Below are positions 1-8,110 of a DNA stretch of 64,000 bases, piece after piece. Below the pieces are notes generated by a model. It saw nothing but the letters and a program-made list of their open reading frames with translations, searched no databases and had not been told where the DNA came from. The first letter of the stretch is position 1, and each line of letters opens with the position of its first letter. The translations under genes were made by a program, and so were the position numbers. This DNA comes from Variovorax sp. OV700. GTDB taxonomy: Bacteria; Pseudomonadota; Gammaproteobacteria; Burkholderiales; Burkholderiaceae_C. The stretch covers positions 24,504 through 88,503 of the forward strand of contig NZ_FNDR01000019.1 of the NCBI RefSeq assembly GCF_900099805.1, in the 5' to 3' direction.

Positions 1-914
1 GTGGCCATGGTGACCATGCCGGTGTCGTGCGGACGCGGGCTCACTTCGCTGAACCAGACTTCATCGCCCTTCACGAACAGCTCGACGCCGAACAGGCCCT
101 GGCCGCCGAGGTCCGCCGTGACAGCCTCTGCGATCTGCTGCGCCTTCTGCAGCGCGGCCGGTGCCATGGCATGCGGCTGCCAGCTCTCGACATAGTCGCC
201 GCTCACCTGCACGTGGCCAATGGGTTCGCAGAACTGCGTTTGCACCGCGCCGGCCGCGTCCTTGGCACGCACGGTCAGGAGCGTGATCTCGTAGTCGAAG
301 TCGATGAAGCCCTCGACGATGACCCGGCCGTGGCTCACGCGGCCGCCGGCCATGGCGTAGTCCCAGGCCTTCTGCACGTCGGCCGGGCCGTCGATCTTGC
401 TCTGGCCCTTGCCGGAGCTGCTCATCACGGGCTTGACGATGCAGGGATACCCAATACCTTTCCCGTCCGCGCCGTCGATGGCGGCCTGGAGCTCGGCCAG
501 CGAGTCGCAGAACTTGTAAGGGCTGGTGGGCACGCCCAGCGTTTCGGCCGCCAGGCGGCGAATGCCTTCGCGGTCCATCGTGAGGCGGGCGGCGCGGGCG
601 GTGGGAATCACGCGCACCACGCCGGCGTCTTCGAGCTGCTGCAGCATCGGCGTGGCGATGGCCTCGATCTCGGGCACCACGAGCAGGGGTTTCTCGGCCT
701 CGATGAGCGCCTTGAGCTGCTCGGGGTCGCTCATGGTGATGGTGCGTGCGTGGTGCGCCACCTGCTGGCCGGGCGCGTTGTCGTAGCGGTCGACCGCGAT
801 GGTCTCGACGCCAAGGCGCTGCAGGGCGATGAGCACCTCCTTGCCGAGCTCGCCGGAGCCGAGCAGCATCACGCGGGTGGCGGAGGGGGAAAGAGGGGTG
901 CCGAGGGTGGTCAT
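1..914 (-). CDS. purT: Phosphoribosylglycinamide formyltransferase 2 (formate-dependent), 3' end cut by window edge
   Basis: Formate- and ATP-dependent GAR transformylase of de novo purine synthesis, the folate-independent alternative to PurN. About 304 codons are visible. The protein starts MTTLGTPLSPSATRVMLLGS, with the N-terminal nucleotide-fold motif LGSGELGKEV, then AVDRYDNAPGQQVAHHA. The ATP-grasp segment follows with IVKPVMSSSGKGQS, and the last visible part, FSEVSPRPHDTGMVT, is typical of PurT/PurK/PurD ATP-grasp enzymes. PurT is normally about 390-400 residues, so roughly the last quarter lies outside the window. It is transcribed away from the acyl-CoA dehydrogenase gene at 1101, with a 186-bp intergenic region between them in which I see no clear promoter. 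Identity is firm; only the end is unknown. Confidence 0.95.
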   Translation of the reverse strand, partial: MTTLGTPLSPSATRVMLLGSGELGKEVLIALQRLGVETIAVDRYDNAPGQQVAHHARTITMSDPEQLKALIEAEKPLLVVPEIEAIATPMLQQLEDAGVVRVIPTARAARLTMDREGIRRLAAETLGVPTSPYKFCDSLAELQAAIDGADGKGIGYPCIVKPVMSSSGKGQSKIDGPADVQKAWDYAMAGGRVSHGRVIVEGFIDFDYEITLLTVRAKDAAGAVQTQFCEPIGHVQVSGDYVESWQPHAMAPAALQKAQQIAEAVTADLGGQGLFGVELFVKGDEVWFSEVSPRPHDTGMVTMA

Positions 915-1100
915 GGTCGGGATCGAAAAGAGAGAAGAAAAGTCAACCGCCGCACTGTAAGCCACCCGCGGGCGCCCCGTGTCACGCGCGGCAACGGAGG
1001 CCTGGCGGGGCTGCTTCACAATCGATCTCCTGCCGCGGCGGCGGCCAGCGCCCCACCCGCTCCCCTTCCCCCGTTTTTTTCTTCTTCAAGGAGTTTTCTC

Positions 1101-1949
1101 ATGACGATCCAGACTGTCGGCATCATCGGCGCCGGAACGATGGGCAATGGCATTGCACAGGCCTGCGCGGTGGCCGGCGTCAACGTGGTGATGGTCGACA
1201 TTGCCCAGGCGGCGGTCGACAAGGGCCTGGCCACCGTTTCGGGCAGCCTCGACCGGCTGATCAAGAAAGAGAAGCTCACGGCCGAGCAAAAGGCCGCGGC
1301 GCTTGCGCTGATCAAGGGCTCGACGAATTACGACGACCTGAAGAGCGCGCAGCTGGTGATCGAGGCCGCCACCGAGAACCATGCGCTCAAGCTCAAGATC
1401 CTGAAGCAGATCGACGAGCTGCTGGCGCCCGAGGTGATCATTGCCTCGAACACCTCCTCGATCTCGATCACCCAGCTCGCGGCCGCCACCTCGCGGCCCG
1501 ACCGCTTCATCGGCATGCACTTTTTCAACCCCGTGCCGATGATGGCGCTGGTGGAACTGATCCGCGGCTACCTCACGAGCGACGCGACGCATGACGCCGT
1601 CAAGGCGCTGGCCGAGACGCTCGGCAAGTCGCCGATCACGGTGAAGAACGCGCCTGGCTTCGTGGTGAACCGCATCCTGGTGCCGATGATCAACGAGGCC
1701 TTCTTCGTGCTGGCCGAAGGCATCGCCACGGCCGAAGACATCGACGCCGGCATGAAGCTGGGCTGCAACCAGCCGATCGGTCCGCTGGCGCTGGCCGACA
1801 TGATCGGGCTCGATGTGTGCCTGGCCGTGATGGAGGTCTACCTCGAGCAGTTCGGCGATTCCAAGTACCGCCCCTGCCCGCTCCTGAAGGAAATGGTCGC
1901 GGCCGGCCAGCTCGGGCGCAAGACGGGGCGCGGCGTGTACGCCTACTGA
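1101..1949 (+). CDS. 3-hydroxybutyryl-CoA dehydrogenase
   Basis: NAD(P)-dependent oxidation of 3-hydroxyacyl-CoA to 3-oxoacyl-CoA (fatty acid, butyryl or phenylacetyl-CoA metabolism; hbd/paaH family), cytosolic. 282 residues, the normal length for the short bacterial form. The Rossmann motif G10-A-G12-T-M-G15 is at the N terminus. The catalytic set aligns as Ser119 (SNTSS), His140 (GMHFFNP), Glu152 and Asn190, with the 12- and 38-residue spacings known for the family. The start ATG at 1101 has AAGGAG just upstream, which excludes the much longer open frame extending 5'. A crotonase gene follows 35 bp later on the same strand, suggesting a two-gene beta-oxidation-like operon. The sequence cannot separate a degradation role from polyhydroxybutyrate-related metabolism. 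Confidence 0.93.
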   Translation: MTIQTVGIIGAGTMGNGIAQACAVAGVNVVMVDIAQAAVDKGLATVSGSLDRLIKKEKLTAEQKAAALALIKGSTNYDDLKSAQLVIEAATENHALKLKILKQIDELLAPEVIIASNTSSISITQLAAATSRPDRFIGMHFFNPVPMMALVELIRGYLTSDATHDAVKALAETLGKSPITVKNAPGFVVNRILVPMINEAFFVLAEGIATAEDIDAGMKLGCNQPIGPLALADMIGLDVCLAVMEVYLEQFGDSKYRPCPLLKEMVAAGQLGRKTGRGVYAY

Positions 1950-1984
1950 GCGTCATCCAACAAGAACAAAAGGAGACAAAAACC

Positions 1985-2800
1985 ATGACCGCCGTGCCCA
2001 CCAACCCTCCGCCGGAAGGCTGCATCGACGCCCAGGTGATCGACCATGTCTTGCTGATCGGCATCAACCGCCCGGCCAAGCGCAACGGCTGGACGCCGCC
2101 GATGTTCAAGCAACTGGCCGAGGCCTACACCCGGCTCGACGACGATCCCGACCTGCGCGTGGGCGTGCTGCACGCCTTCGGCGACCACTTCACGGCCGGG
2201 CTCGACCTGCCGGCAGTCACCGAGTACATGAAGCGCGGCGAGAAGGCCATTCCGGCCGGGCTGGTGGAGCCGCACGACTTCGGCCTGCCCGGCTACCGCC
2301 GCCGCACCAAGCCGATGGTGGTGGCGGTGAAGGGCATCTGCTTCACGGTCGGCATCGAGCTGATGCTGGGCGCCGACATCGTGGTGGCGGCCGACAACTG
2401 CCGCTTCTCGCAGATGGAGGTGCAGCGCGGCATCATGGCCACAGGCGGCGCCACGCTGCGCATGGCCGAGCGCGCGGGTGTGGGCAACGCGATGCTGCAC
2501 CTGCTCACGGCCGACGAGTTCGACAGCGCCGAGGCCTATCGCCTCAACTTCGTGCAGAAGGTGGTGCCGGCCGGGCAGGAGCTCGACGCGGCGCTGGCCA
2601 TTGCGCAGCGCATCGCGGCGCAGGCGCCGCTGGCGGTGGTGGCCACCCGGCTCAACGTGATCAAGGCAGTGGAACAGGGGCCCCTCGCGGCAGTGTCGGA
2701 ATTCATCGAGACGCAGAAGCGCCTGTCGAACAGCGAGGACGCAGCCGAAGGCGTGCGCTCCTTCGTCGAACGCCGGCCCGCGCGCTTCAGCGGCCTTTGA
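1985..2800 (+). CDS. Crotonase / enoyl-CoA hydratase family protein
   Basis: Crotonase-fold acyl-CoA enzyme, 271 residues, cytosolic. The two oxyanion-hole segments are visible (HFTAGLDL near residue 68 and CFTVGIEL near 119). Both candidate acid/base glutamates are kept at 125 and 145, with the same 20-residue spacing as Glu144/Glu164 of enoyl-CoA hydratase. The usual proline before the second glutamate is replaced (QMEV). The gene lies directly behind the 3-hydroxyacyl-CoA dehydrogenase, with AAGGAG upstream of ATG 1985, so hydration/dehydrogenation of the same acyl chain is the simplest reading. Crotonases catalyse many reactions and the substrate is unknown. Its TGA overlaps the first ATG of a run of ATG codons that may be the start of the next gene. 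Confidence 0.88.
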   Translation: MTAVPTNPPPEGCIDAQVIDHVLLIGINRPAKRNGWTPPMFKQLAEAYTRLDDDPDLRVGVLHAFGDHFTAGLDLPAVTEYMKRGEKAIPAGLVEPHDFGLPGYRRRTKPMVVAVKGICFTVGIELMLGADIVVAADNCRFSQMEVQRGIMATGGATLRMAERAGVGNAMLHLLTADEFDSAEAYRLNFVQKVVPAGQELDAALAIAQRIAAQAPLAVVATRLNVIKAVEQGPLAAVSEFIETQKRLSNSEDAAEGVRSFVERRPARFSGL

Positions 2801-2838
2801 TGATGATGATGATGAATTCCACCGGAGCGCCGCTGCCC

Positions 2839-4164
2839 ATGTCATTTATCAAACGCACGGCGCTTGCCGCCGCCTTCACACTCCTTGCCGTGAACACCTC
2901 CAACGCCCAGACTTCCCCGCCCGCCGCGCCCCCCGACCCCGCGGCCACTTCGGTCGAGGCCCTGGGCTGGATGAAGGGATTTCCGCCCCCGCCCGACAAG
3001 CTGATCACCTTCGACAACCCGGCCGGCGGCGTGTTTCCGCGCACGCGCTGGAGCTTCTCGCACGTGCGTGAAACCGTGCCCACCGCCAACGTGTGGCGCG
3101 GCAGCGGCGCGGCGAGCCCGCTGCCTGCGGCGCCGCGCAACGACATCGAAGCCGTCACTTTCAAACCACTCGGTAGCGAAGAGACCGTGACCTTCGCGCA
3201 GATGATCCCGCGCACCTACACCGATGGCATCCTGGTGCTGCACCGCGGCCGCGTGGTCTACGAGAAGTACTTCGGCGCGCTCACGCCCGAGCGGCCGCAC
3301 CTCGCGATGTCGGTCACCAAGTCCTTCGTGGGCACGCTGGCGGCCATCCTCGCCGACGAAGGCAAGCTCGACCCGTCGGCGCCGGTCACCCGCTACCTGC
3401 CCGAACTCAAGGACACCGCCTACGGCGACGCCACAGTGCGCCAGGTAATGGACATGACCATCGGTGTGCACTACTCGGAGAACTACGCCGACCCGAAGGC
3501 CGAGATCTGGGACTACGCGCGCGCCGGCGGCATGCTGACCCAAGGGCCGAACTACGCCGGTCCCAAGTCGTTCTACGAATTTCTCGCCACGCTGAAGAAG
3601 GAAGGCGCACACGACGCCGCCTTTGCCTACAAGACGGTGAACGCCGAAGTGCTGGCCTGGATCCTGCGCCGCGTCAGCAACCAGCCGCTCGCCGATCTGC
3701 TGAGCGAGAAGATCTGGCGTCGCATCGGCGCCGAGCAGGACGCCTATTTCATGGTCGACCGGATTGGCACCGAGTCGGGCGGCGGCGGGCTCAACACCGT
3801 GCTGCGCGACATTGCGCGCTTCGGCGAAACCATGCGCAACGGCGGCCGCGCGCCCAATGGGCAGCAGGCCATTCCCAAGGCGGTAGTCGAAGACATCCAG
3901 CGCGGCGGCGATCCGGCCAAGTTTGCCAAGGCCGGCTACGCGCTGCTGCCGGGCTGGTCGTACCGCAACATGTGGTGGGTCACGAACAACGCGCACGGCG
4001 CCTACATGGCGCGCGGCATCCACGGGCAGAGCATCTATGTCGATCCGAAGGCCGAGATGGTGATCGTGCGCTACGCCGCGCATCCGGTGGCCGCCAGCGC
4101 CGGCAACGACCCGCTCACGCTGCCGGCCTTCCAGGCGGTGGCCGAGGCGCTGATGCGCCCCTGA
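2839..4164 (+). CDS. Exported serine hydrolase, beta-lactamase/NylB-like family
   Basis: Class C beta-lactamase-fold hydrolase (441 residues) resembling 6-aminohexanoate-dimer hydrolase and related esterases. A Sec signal peptide is clear (MSFIKRTALAAAFTLLAVNTS, cleavage likely after SNA), so it acts in the periplasm. The nucleophile motif is S158-V-T-K161, in HLAMSVTKS. A Tyr/Asn segment follows at 264-268 (YKTVN), and ARGIHGQS near the C terminus stands for the third box. I chose ATG 2839 because it directly precedes the signal peptide and has GGAG 11 bp upstream. An in-frame start in the ATG repeat at 2800 would add 13 residues and couple it to the crotonase stop codon. The substrate (amide or ester) cannot be read from sequence. 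Confidence 0.85.
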   Translation: MSFIKRTALAAAFTLLAVNTSNAQTSPPAAPPDPAATSVEALGWMKGFPPPPDKLITFDNPAGGVFPRTRWSFSHVRETVPTANVWRGSGAASPLPAAPRNDIEAVTFKPLGSEETVTFAQMIPRTYTDGILVLHRGRVVYEKYFGALTPERPHLAMSVTKSFVGTLAAILADEGKLDPSAPVTRYLPELKDTAYGDATVRQVMDMTIGVHYSENYADPKAEIWDYARAGGMLTQGPNYAGPKSFYEFLATLKKEGAHDAAFAYKTVNAEVLAWILRRVSNQPLADLLSEKIWRRIGAEQDAYFMVDRIGTESGGGGLNTVLRDIARFGETMRNGGRAPNGQQAIPKAVVEDIQRGGDPAKFAKAGYALLPGWSYRNMWWVTNNAHGAYMARGIHGQSIYVDPKAEMVIVRYAAHPVAASAGNDPLTLPAFQAVAEALMRP

Positions 4165-4183
4165 GCCTTCTTGAAAGGCTCAG
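4161..4183. terminator. Bidirectional hairpin between convergent genes
   Basis: A perfect 9-bp inverted repeat (CTGAGCCTT at 4161-4169, AAGGCTCAG at 4175-4183) with a 5-nt loop. The stem contains both stop codons: TGA of the serine hydrolase and the complementary TCA of coaX. There is no T-run, so termination efficiency is uncertain, but position and symmetry fit a shared terminator. Confidence 0.6.
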
Positions 4184-4956
4184 CCCGCGGCGCGCTCACG
4201 GGCAATGACCAGGAGTCCGTCCATGATCAGGCTTTCGACGAGTTCGAAGTCGCCGTTCATGACGGGCGCCATCTTCCAGCCAGCGCCGCCCGTCATGTAG
4301 CAGGCGGGCTCGGCGCCGCAGTGCGAGCGCACGTGTTGCACCATGCGCTCGACGGCGCCGGCAATGGCGTAGGTGCCGCCACTGGTCAGGGCGTCGCTGG
4401 TGTTGGTAGGAAACTCGCGCACCTCGCCGGTTGGCACGTGCAGCCCGGCGGTGCCGGATTCGAGCGCGCGCAGCATGATGCCGTGGCCCGGCAGGATCAA
4501 GCCGCCGAGGAACTTGCCCCCAGCGTCGATGGCCTCGACCGTGACGGCCGTCCCGATCATCACCACCACCATCGGCCGCGCCGGCCCGGCGTCCAGCATC
4601 CGCTGGCGCGCACCGATCATCGCCACCCAGCGGTCGGCGCCCAGCCGCGTGGGATGGTCGTAGCCGTTGACGATGCCGGCCTCGGCCGCGCTCGACACCA
4701 CCCAGCGCGGCGCGCAGTCGAAGCGCTCCTCGATCTGCTCCTCGGCGCGGCGGCGCACCGCATCGCCCGCCACCACGCAGCCCAGCATGGAACCGGGCGC
4801 GGGCAGGTCGGCCCAGGGGCCTTCGGCCAGCCGCTCGATGTGGTCCAGGAACTCGGCCCCATGCGCCTGCAGCACAGCCCCCGGATGCGCGGCATCGTAG
4901 AGAGCCCATTTGAGGCGGGTGTTGCCGATGTCGATCGCGAGGAAGGGGGATGCCAT
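4180..4956 (-). CDS. coaX: Type III pantothenate kinase
   Basis: First step of coenzyme A synthesis: ATP-dependent phosphorylation of pantothenate, cytosolic, of the ASKHA-fold type III class that is not feedback-inhibited by CoA. 258 residues, normal length. Motifs: DIGNTRLKW (phosphate 1 loop, residues 9-17), LGADRW in the middle (pantothenate binding/phosphate 2), IGTAVTVEAID, and GGLILPG. The start ATG at 4956 was chosen because the protein begins MASPFLAIDIGNT as in the family; the longer open frame upstream has no homology signal. In many Burkholderiales coaX follows birA; here no birA is upstream, and the next gene is the divergent LysM gene. Confidence 0.95.
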   Translation of the reverse strand: MASPFLAIDIGNTRLKWALYDAAHPGAVLQAHGAEFLDHIERLAEGPWADLPAPGSMLGCVVAGDAVRRRAEEQIEERFDCAPRWVVSSAAEAGIVNGYDHPTRLGADRWVAMIGARQRMLDAGPARPMVVVMIGTAVTVEAIDAGGKFLGGLILPGHGIMLRALESGTAGLHVPTGEVREFPTNTSDALTSGGTYAIAGAVERMVQHVRSHCGAEPACYMTGGAGWKMAPVMNGDFELVESLIMDGLLVIARERAAG

Positions 4957-5090
4957 GCGCGGGATTATTGCGACTTTGTCGGCATTCATGCTGGCACGTC
5001 GCTGACACACGCGGCGCGGGCCTACGCCGGCACCTCCCGTTCCGCCGCTACATTCGCCAGTTCCATCCACCACGGCACAAGGAGATCACC

Positions 5091-5552
5091 ATGGGATTGC
5101 TCAGTTTCATCAAGGAAGCCGGTGAAAAACTGTTCGGCGGATCGTCGGCCCAGGCCGCCGAGCCTGACGCCAACACCAAGGCTGCGGCGGCCATCAAGAC
5201 TTACATCGAGACGCAGAATCTCGGGCTCACGGGCCTCCAGGTGGCCTACACCGCCAGCAGCGGGCTGGTGACCTTGTCCGGCCAGGCGCCCTCGCAGGAG
5301 GCCAGCGAAAAAGCCGCGCTTGCGGCGGGCAACGTGGCCAACGTGACGAGCGTGGACAACAATCTGGTCGCACCGGCCGCGCCGCCCGCCCAGTACCACG
5401 ACGTGGTGAAGGGCGACACGCTCTCGGCCATTTCGAAGAAATATTACGGCGACCCCAACAAGTACAACGCGATCTTCGAGGCCAACAAGCCGATGCTGAC
5501 CCACCCGGACAAGATCTACCCAGGCCAGAAGCTGCGCATTCCGGCGCCTTGA
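5091..5552 (+). CDS. BON and LysM domain protein (Kbp/YgaU-like)
   Basis: 153-residue protein with a BON domain (about residues 30-95, including GLVTLSGQAPSQ) and a C-terminal LysM domain (about 100-152: HDVVKGDTLSAISKKYYGD ... IYPGQKLRIP). It matches the layout of E. coli Kbp/YgaU, a potassium-binding protein. The N-terminal MGLLSFIKEAGEKLFG is an amphipathic segment typical of the family, not a signal peptide. ATG 5091 has AAGGAG at good spacing. A strong terminator follows. A link with the kdp operon far to the right is only a thematic inference. Confidence 0.88.
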   Translation: MGLLSFIKEAGEKLFGGSSAQAAEPDANTKAAAAIKTYIETQNLGLTGLQVAYTASSGLVTLSGQAPSQEASEKAALAAGNVANVTSVDNNLVAPAAPPAQYHDVVKGDTLSAISKKYYGDPNKYNAIFEANKPMLTHPDKIYPGQKLRIPAP

Positions 5553-5571
5553 TCGCCCGGCACCCAAGTAG

Positions 5572-5597
5572 ACGCCCGCCGTGCTCCGGCGGGCGTT
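5572..5597 (+). terminator. Rho-independent terminator
   Basis: GC-rich stem (ACGCCCGCC pairing with GGCGGGCGT) with a short loop followed by TTTTT, directly after the LysM gene. It lies between convergent genes; the T-run serves the plus-strand gene. Confidence 0.8.
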
Positions 5598-5604
5598 TTT
5601 CATT

Positions 5605-6015
5605 TCAGTTCTGCTTCCAGGGCAGTCCCCGCTTGCGCCAGCCGCCGATCGTGCCGCGGTGCCCCTGGTCGTCGGCGTTGCCCTCGAAGCCTTCGAGAAT
5701 GTTGTAGGCCTCAAAGCCCAGGTCGGTTGCGCGCTTGGCGGCGGCAATGGAACGCACGCCGCTGCGGCACAGCAGCACCAGCTTCTGCTTGCCCTCGCCC
5801 GCGGCACGGATGCCGTCGTCGAAGGCCGGATTGGGCACCATGCCCGGCCACTGCTTCCAGGGCACCGCCACGGCGCCGGGTACGTAGCCGACCCATTCGC
5901 GCTCGGCGTCGCTGCGTATGTCGACCACCACAGCCTCGCCGCTCGCCATCCACAGCGCCGCCTGCTCGGGCGTCACGTCGCCGGCATAGCCTTTTTCCCC
6001 AACGGGTTCGGTCAT
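5605..6015 (-). CDS. Rhodanese-like sulfurtransferase
   Basis: Single-domain rhodanese, 136 residues, cytosolic. Catalytic Cys83 sits in the active-site loop C-R-S-G-V-R-S (LLCRSGVRS), and the conserved VVVDIRSDAEREWVGYVPGA segment is at 29-49. The loop is six residues after the cysteine, as in thiosulfate-type rhodaneses, rather than the seven-residue Cdc25 loop. The C-terminal HRGTIGGWRKRGLPW resembles rhodaneses found beside thioredoxin or cytochrome genes. It is monocistronic, convergent with the LysM gene and divergent from the TRAP operon. The sulfur acceptor is unknown. Confidence 0.88.
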   Translation of the reverse strand: MTEPVGEKGYAGDVTPEQAALWMASGEAVVVDIRSDAEREWVGYVPGAVAVPWKQWPGMVPNPAFDDGIRAAGEGKQKLVLLCRSGVRSIAAAKRATDLGFEAYNILEGFEGNADDQGHRGTIGGWRKRGLPWKQN

Positions 6016-6100
6016 CTCTCTGCGTCCTTTCGATAGACAGGGTAACTACAGGGGACGGCTCCCTTGAGCTTTGTTCCAGCCCCCGTCCGGATGATGGAAT

Positions 6101-6120
6101 TTTTCACCAGTTCGTGAAAA
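6101..6120. promoter_or_regulatory. Putative operator palindrome upstream of the TRAP operon
   Basis: TTTTCACCAGTTCGTGAAAA: 7-bp perfect arms around a 6-bp centre, in the 218-bp region between the rhodanese gene and dctP-like gene. Such symmetry suits a dimeric repressor or activator; no regulator gene is adjacent, so the binding protein is unknown. Confidence 0.4.
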
Positions 6121-6233
6121 CCCTGTTTGTCGCATATTCCGGCGCGCCAAAGATGCGGATGGGCCTGCCGAACATAACGCCAGGAAGGGTGGGCAGGATT
6201 TCTTCGGTCGGAACTTGTATGGAGAGAGACAAC

Positions 6234-7343
6234 ATGACAGACAGCAAATCGCCCCGCCGCCGCAACCTTCTCAAGGGTGTGGCCGTGGCTGCAGGCGCCA
6301 TGTCGGCGCCGATGGTCAGCATGGCCCAGACCACCTCGCTGCGTTTCCAGAGCACCTGGCCTGCCAAGGACATCTTCCACGAATACGCGCAAGACTTCGC
6401 CAAGAAGGTCAATGACATGGCCGGCGGCCGCCTCAAGATCGAGGTGCTGCCCTCGGGCGCGGTGGTGCCGGCGTTCCAGCTGCTCGAAGCGGTGAACAAG
6501 GGCACGCTCGACGGCGGCCACGGCGTGGTGGCCTACCACTACGGCAAGAACTCGGCGCTCGCACTGTGGGGATCGGGCCCGGGCTTCGGCATGGACGCCA
6601 ACACGGTGCTGGCCTGGCACAGCTACGGCGGCGGCAAGGCGCTGCTCGAGGAGATCTACAAGAGCCTGAACATGGAGGTGGTGTCGTACCTCTACGGCCC
6701 GATGCCGACGCAGCCGCTGGGATGGTTCAAGAAGCCGGTGGCCAAGGTCGAGGACATGAAGGGGCTCAAGTTCCGCACCGTTGGGCTGGCGGTCGACATG
6801 TTCACCGAGATGGGGACGGCCGTGAACCCGCTGCCCGGCAGTGAGATCGTGCCCGCGCTCGACCGCGGGCTGATCGACGCGGCCGAGTTCAACAACGCGT
6901 CGAGCGACCGCGTGCTCGGCTTCCCCGACGTGGTGAAGAACTGCATGCTGCAGAGCTTCCACCAGTCGGGCGAGCAGTTCGAGGTGCTGTTCAACAAGGG
7001 CAAGTACAGCGCGCTGCCGCAAGAGCTGCGCTCCATCATCGACTACGCCGTGCAGGCCGCGAGCGCCGACATGAGCTGGAAGGCGGTGCAGCGCAACTCG
7101 CAGGACTATGCCGACATGAAGAAGGCCGGCATCAAGTTCTACAAGACGCCCGACGCGGTGTTGCGCGCGCAGCTCGCGGCCTGGGACAAGACCGTGGCGA
7201 AGAAGTCCGAGGAGAACCCGCTCTTCAAGAAGGTGCTGGAGTCGCAGCGCGTGTTCGCCGAGCGTGCGCTGCAGTGGCAGAACGACTACGCGGTCGACTT
7301 CAAGATGGCCTACGCGCATTACTTCGGCAAAAAGAAGGGCTGA
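6234..7343 (+). CDS. TRAP transporter substrate-binding protein (DctP family)
   Basis: Periplasmic binding protein of a tripartite ATP-independent (ion-driven) transporter, 369 residues. A twin-arginine-like signal is present (SPRRRNLLKG followed by VAVAAGAMSAPMVSMAQ), so folded export is likely. Family features include LRFQSTWPAKDIFHEYAQDFAKKVND, KVEDMKGLKFRTVG and DRGLIDAAEFNNASSD. The GLKFR arginine is the usual carboxylate-binding residue. Overall it resembles TakP, which binds 2-oxo acids, but the ligand is inferred. ATG 6234 was preferred over an in-frame ATG at 6219 because GGAGAG lies at the right distance from 6234. It is the first gene of a three-gene operon. Confidence 0.9.
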   Translation: MTDSKSPRRRNLLKGVAVAAGAMSAPMVSMAQTTSLRFQSTWPAKDIFHEYAQDFAKKVNDMAGGRLKIEVLPSGAVVPAFQLLEAVNKGTLDGGHGVVAYHYGKNSALALWGSGPGFGMDANTVLAWHSYGGGKALLEEIYKSLNMEVVSYLYGPMPTQPLGWFKKPVAKVEDMKGLKFRTVGLAVDMFTEMGTAVNPLPGSEIVPALDRGLIDAAEFNNASSDRVLGFPDVVKNCMLQSFHQSGEQFEVLFNKGKYSALPQELRSIIDYAVQAASADMSWKAVQRNSQDYADMKKAGIKFYKTPDAVLRAQLAAWDKTVAKKSEENPLFKKVLESQRVFAERALQWQNDYAVDFKMAYAHYFGKKKG

Positions 7344-7376
7344 CCGCCGGTCTGTACCTCCACGGTGTGCCACGAC

Positions 7377-8045
7377 ATGAACACCCAACGCTTCCTTCAC
7401 GCCGTCGACCGGTTCAGCATGGCCGTCGGCAAGACCTTCTCGTGGCTCATCGTGGCGCTGATGCTGCTGGTATGCGGGGAGGTCTTCAAGCGCTACGCGC
7501 TCAACGCGCCCACCGCCTGGATCTTCGACGCCAACAACATGCTCTACGGCACGCTTTTCATGATGGGCGGGGCCTACACGCTCTCGCAGGCCGGCCATGT
7601 GCGTGGCGATTTCTTCTACGGCAGCATGAAGCCGCGCACGCAGGCCGCGCTCGACCTCGTGTTGTTCGCGCTCTTCTTCCTGCCCGGCGTGGTGGCGCTC
7701 ACCTGGTCGGGCTGGACCTACTTCGGCGAATCGCTCGCCATGCACGAGCAGACCTTCAATGCAGACCCGATCCCCGTCTACCCGTTCAAGTTCGTCATTC
7801 CGGTGGCCGGCGCGGTGCTGCTGCTGCAGGGTATCGCCGAGATGGTGCGCTGCGTGCTGTGCCTGAAGACCGGCGTATGGACGCCGCGCCTGAAGGACGC
7901 GGAAGAAATGGACGTGGTCGGCGACCAGCTCGCCGGCAGCAGCTATGTCGACGAAGCCGACAAGCGCGAGGTGATCGAGAAGGCCAAGGCCATCGAGCAG
8001 GCCGCGCAGCAACGCAAGAGCGACAGCACGGGAGGTTCCGCATGA
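7377..8045 (+). CDS. TRAP transporter small permease (DctQ family)
   Basis: Four-helix inner-membrane subunit, 222 residues. It has an N-terminal helix (FSWLIVALMLLVCGEVFKRY) followed by the conserved WIFDANNMLYGTLFMMGGAYTLSQAGHVRGDFFY block diagnostic of DctQ subunits. It pairs with the large permease to form the transporter membrane unit. The C-terminal 50 residues are charged and cytoplasmic. ATG 7377 lies 34 bp after the binding-protein stop. Its TGA overlaps the ATG of a 22-codon mini-ORF that bridges to the large permease. Confidence 0.9.
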   Translation: MNTQRFLHAVDRFSMAVGKTFSWLIVALMLLVCGEVFKRYALNAPTAWIFDANNMLYGTLFMMGGAYTLSQAGHVRGDFFYGSMKPRTQAALDLVLFALFFLPGVVALTWSGWTYFGESLAMHEQTFNADPIPVYPFKFVIPVAGAVLLLQGIAEMVRCVLCLKTGVWTPRLKDAEEMDVVGDQLAGSSYVDEADKREVIEKAKAIEQAAQQRKSDSTGGSA

Positions 8046-8110
8046 GCGCCGCGCCGGGCCGCCCCAAGCAAGCTCGCACCGAAGTGCGAAGCACGGAGGT
8101 TGCCGAATGA
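8042..8110 (+). repeat. Linker mini-ORF element, copy A (22 codons, ATGA overlap at both ends)
   Basis: A 69-nt open frame (MSAAPGRPKQARTEVRSTEV..) begins in the DctQ stop codon (ATGA) and ends in the DctM start codon (ATGA). Inside it a hairpin TCGCAC-CGAA-GTGCGA precedes the Shine-Dalgarno GGAGG used by the next gene. Two other windows sites have the same design (38244-38306 and 48405-48473). Copy A shares a 16-nt identical block (GCCGGGCCGCCCCAAG) with the 38244 copy and about three quarters of its bases with the 48405 copy by hand count. I read it as a dispersed translational-coupling element; a functional peptide is possible but unproven. Confidence 0.7.

Noticed and set aside
27..1949. 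Continuous 640-codon plus-strand frame spanning purT and the dehydrogenase
   Set aside because: The first 1.07 kb is antisense to purT and unlike any protein; only the part from 1101 has family motifs. High GC leaves antisense frames open.
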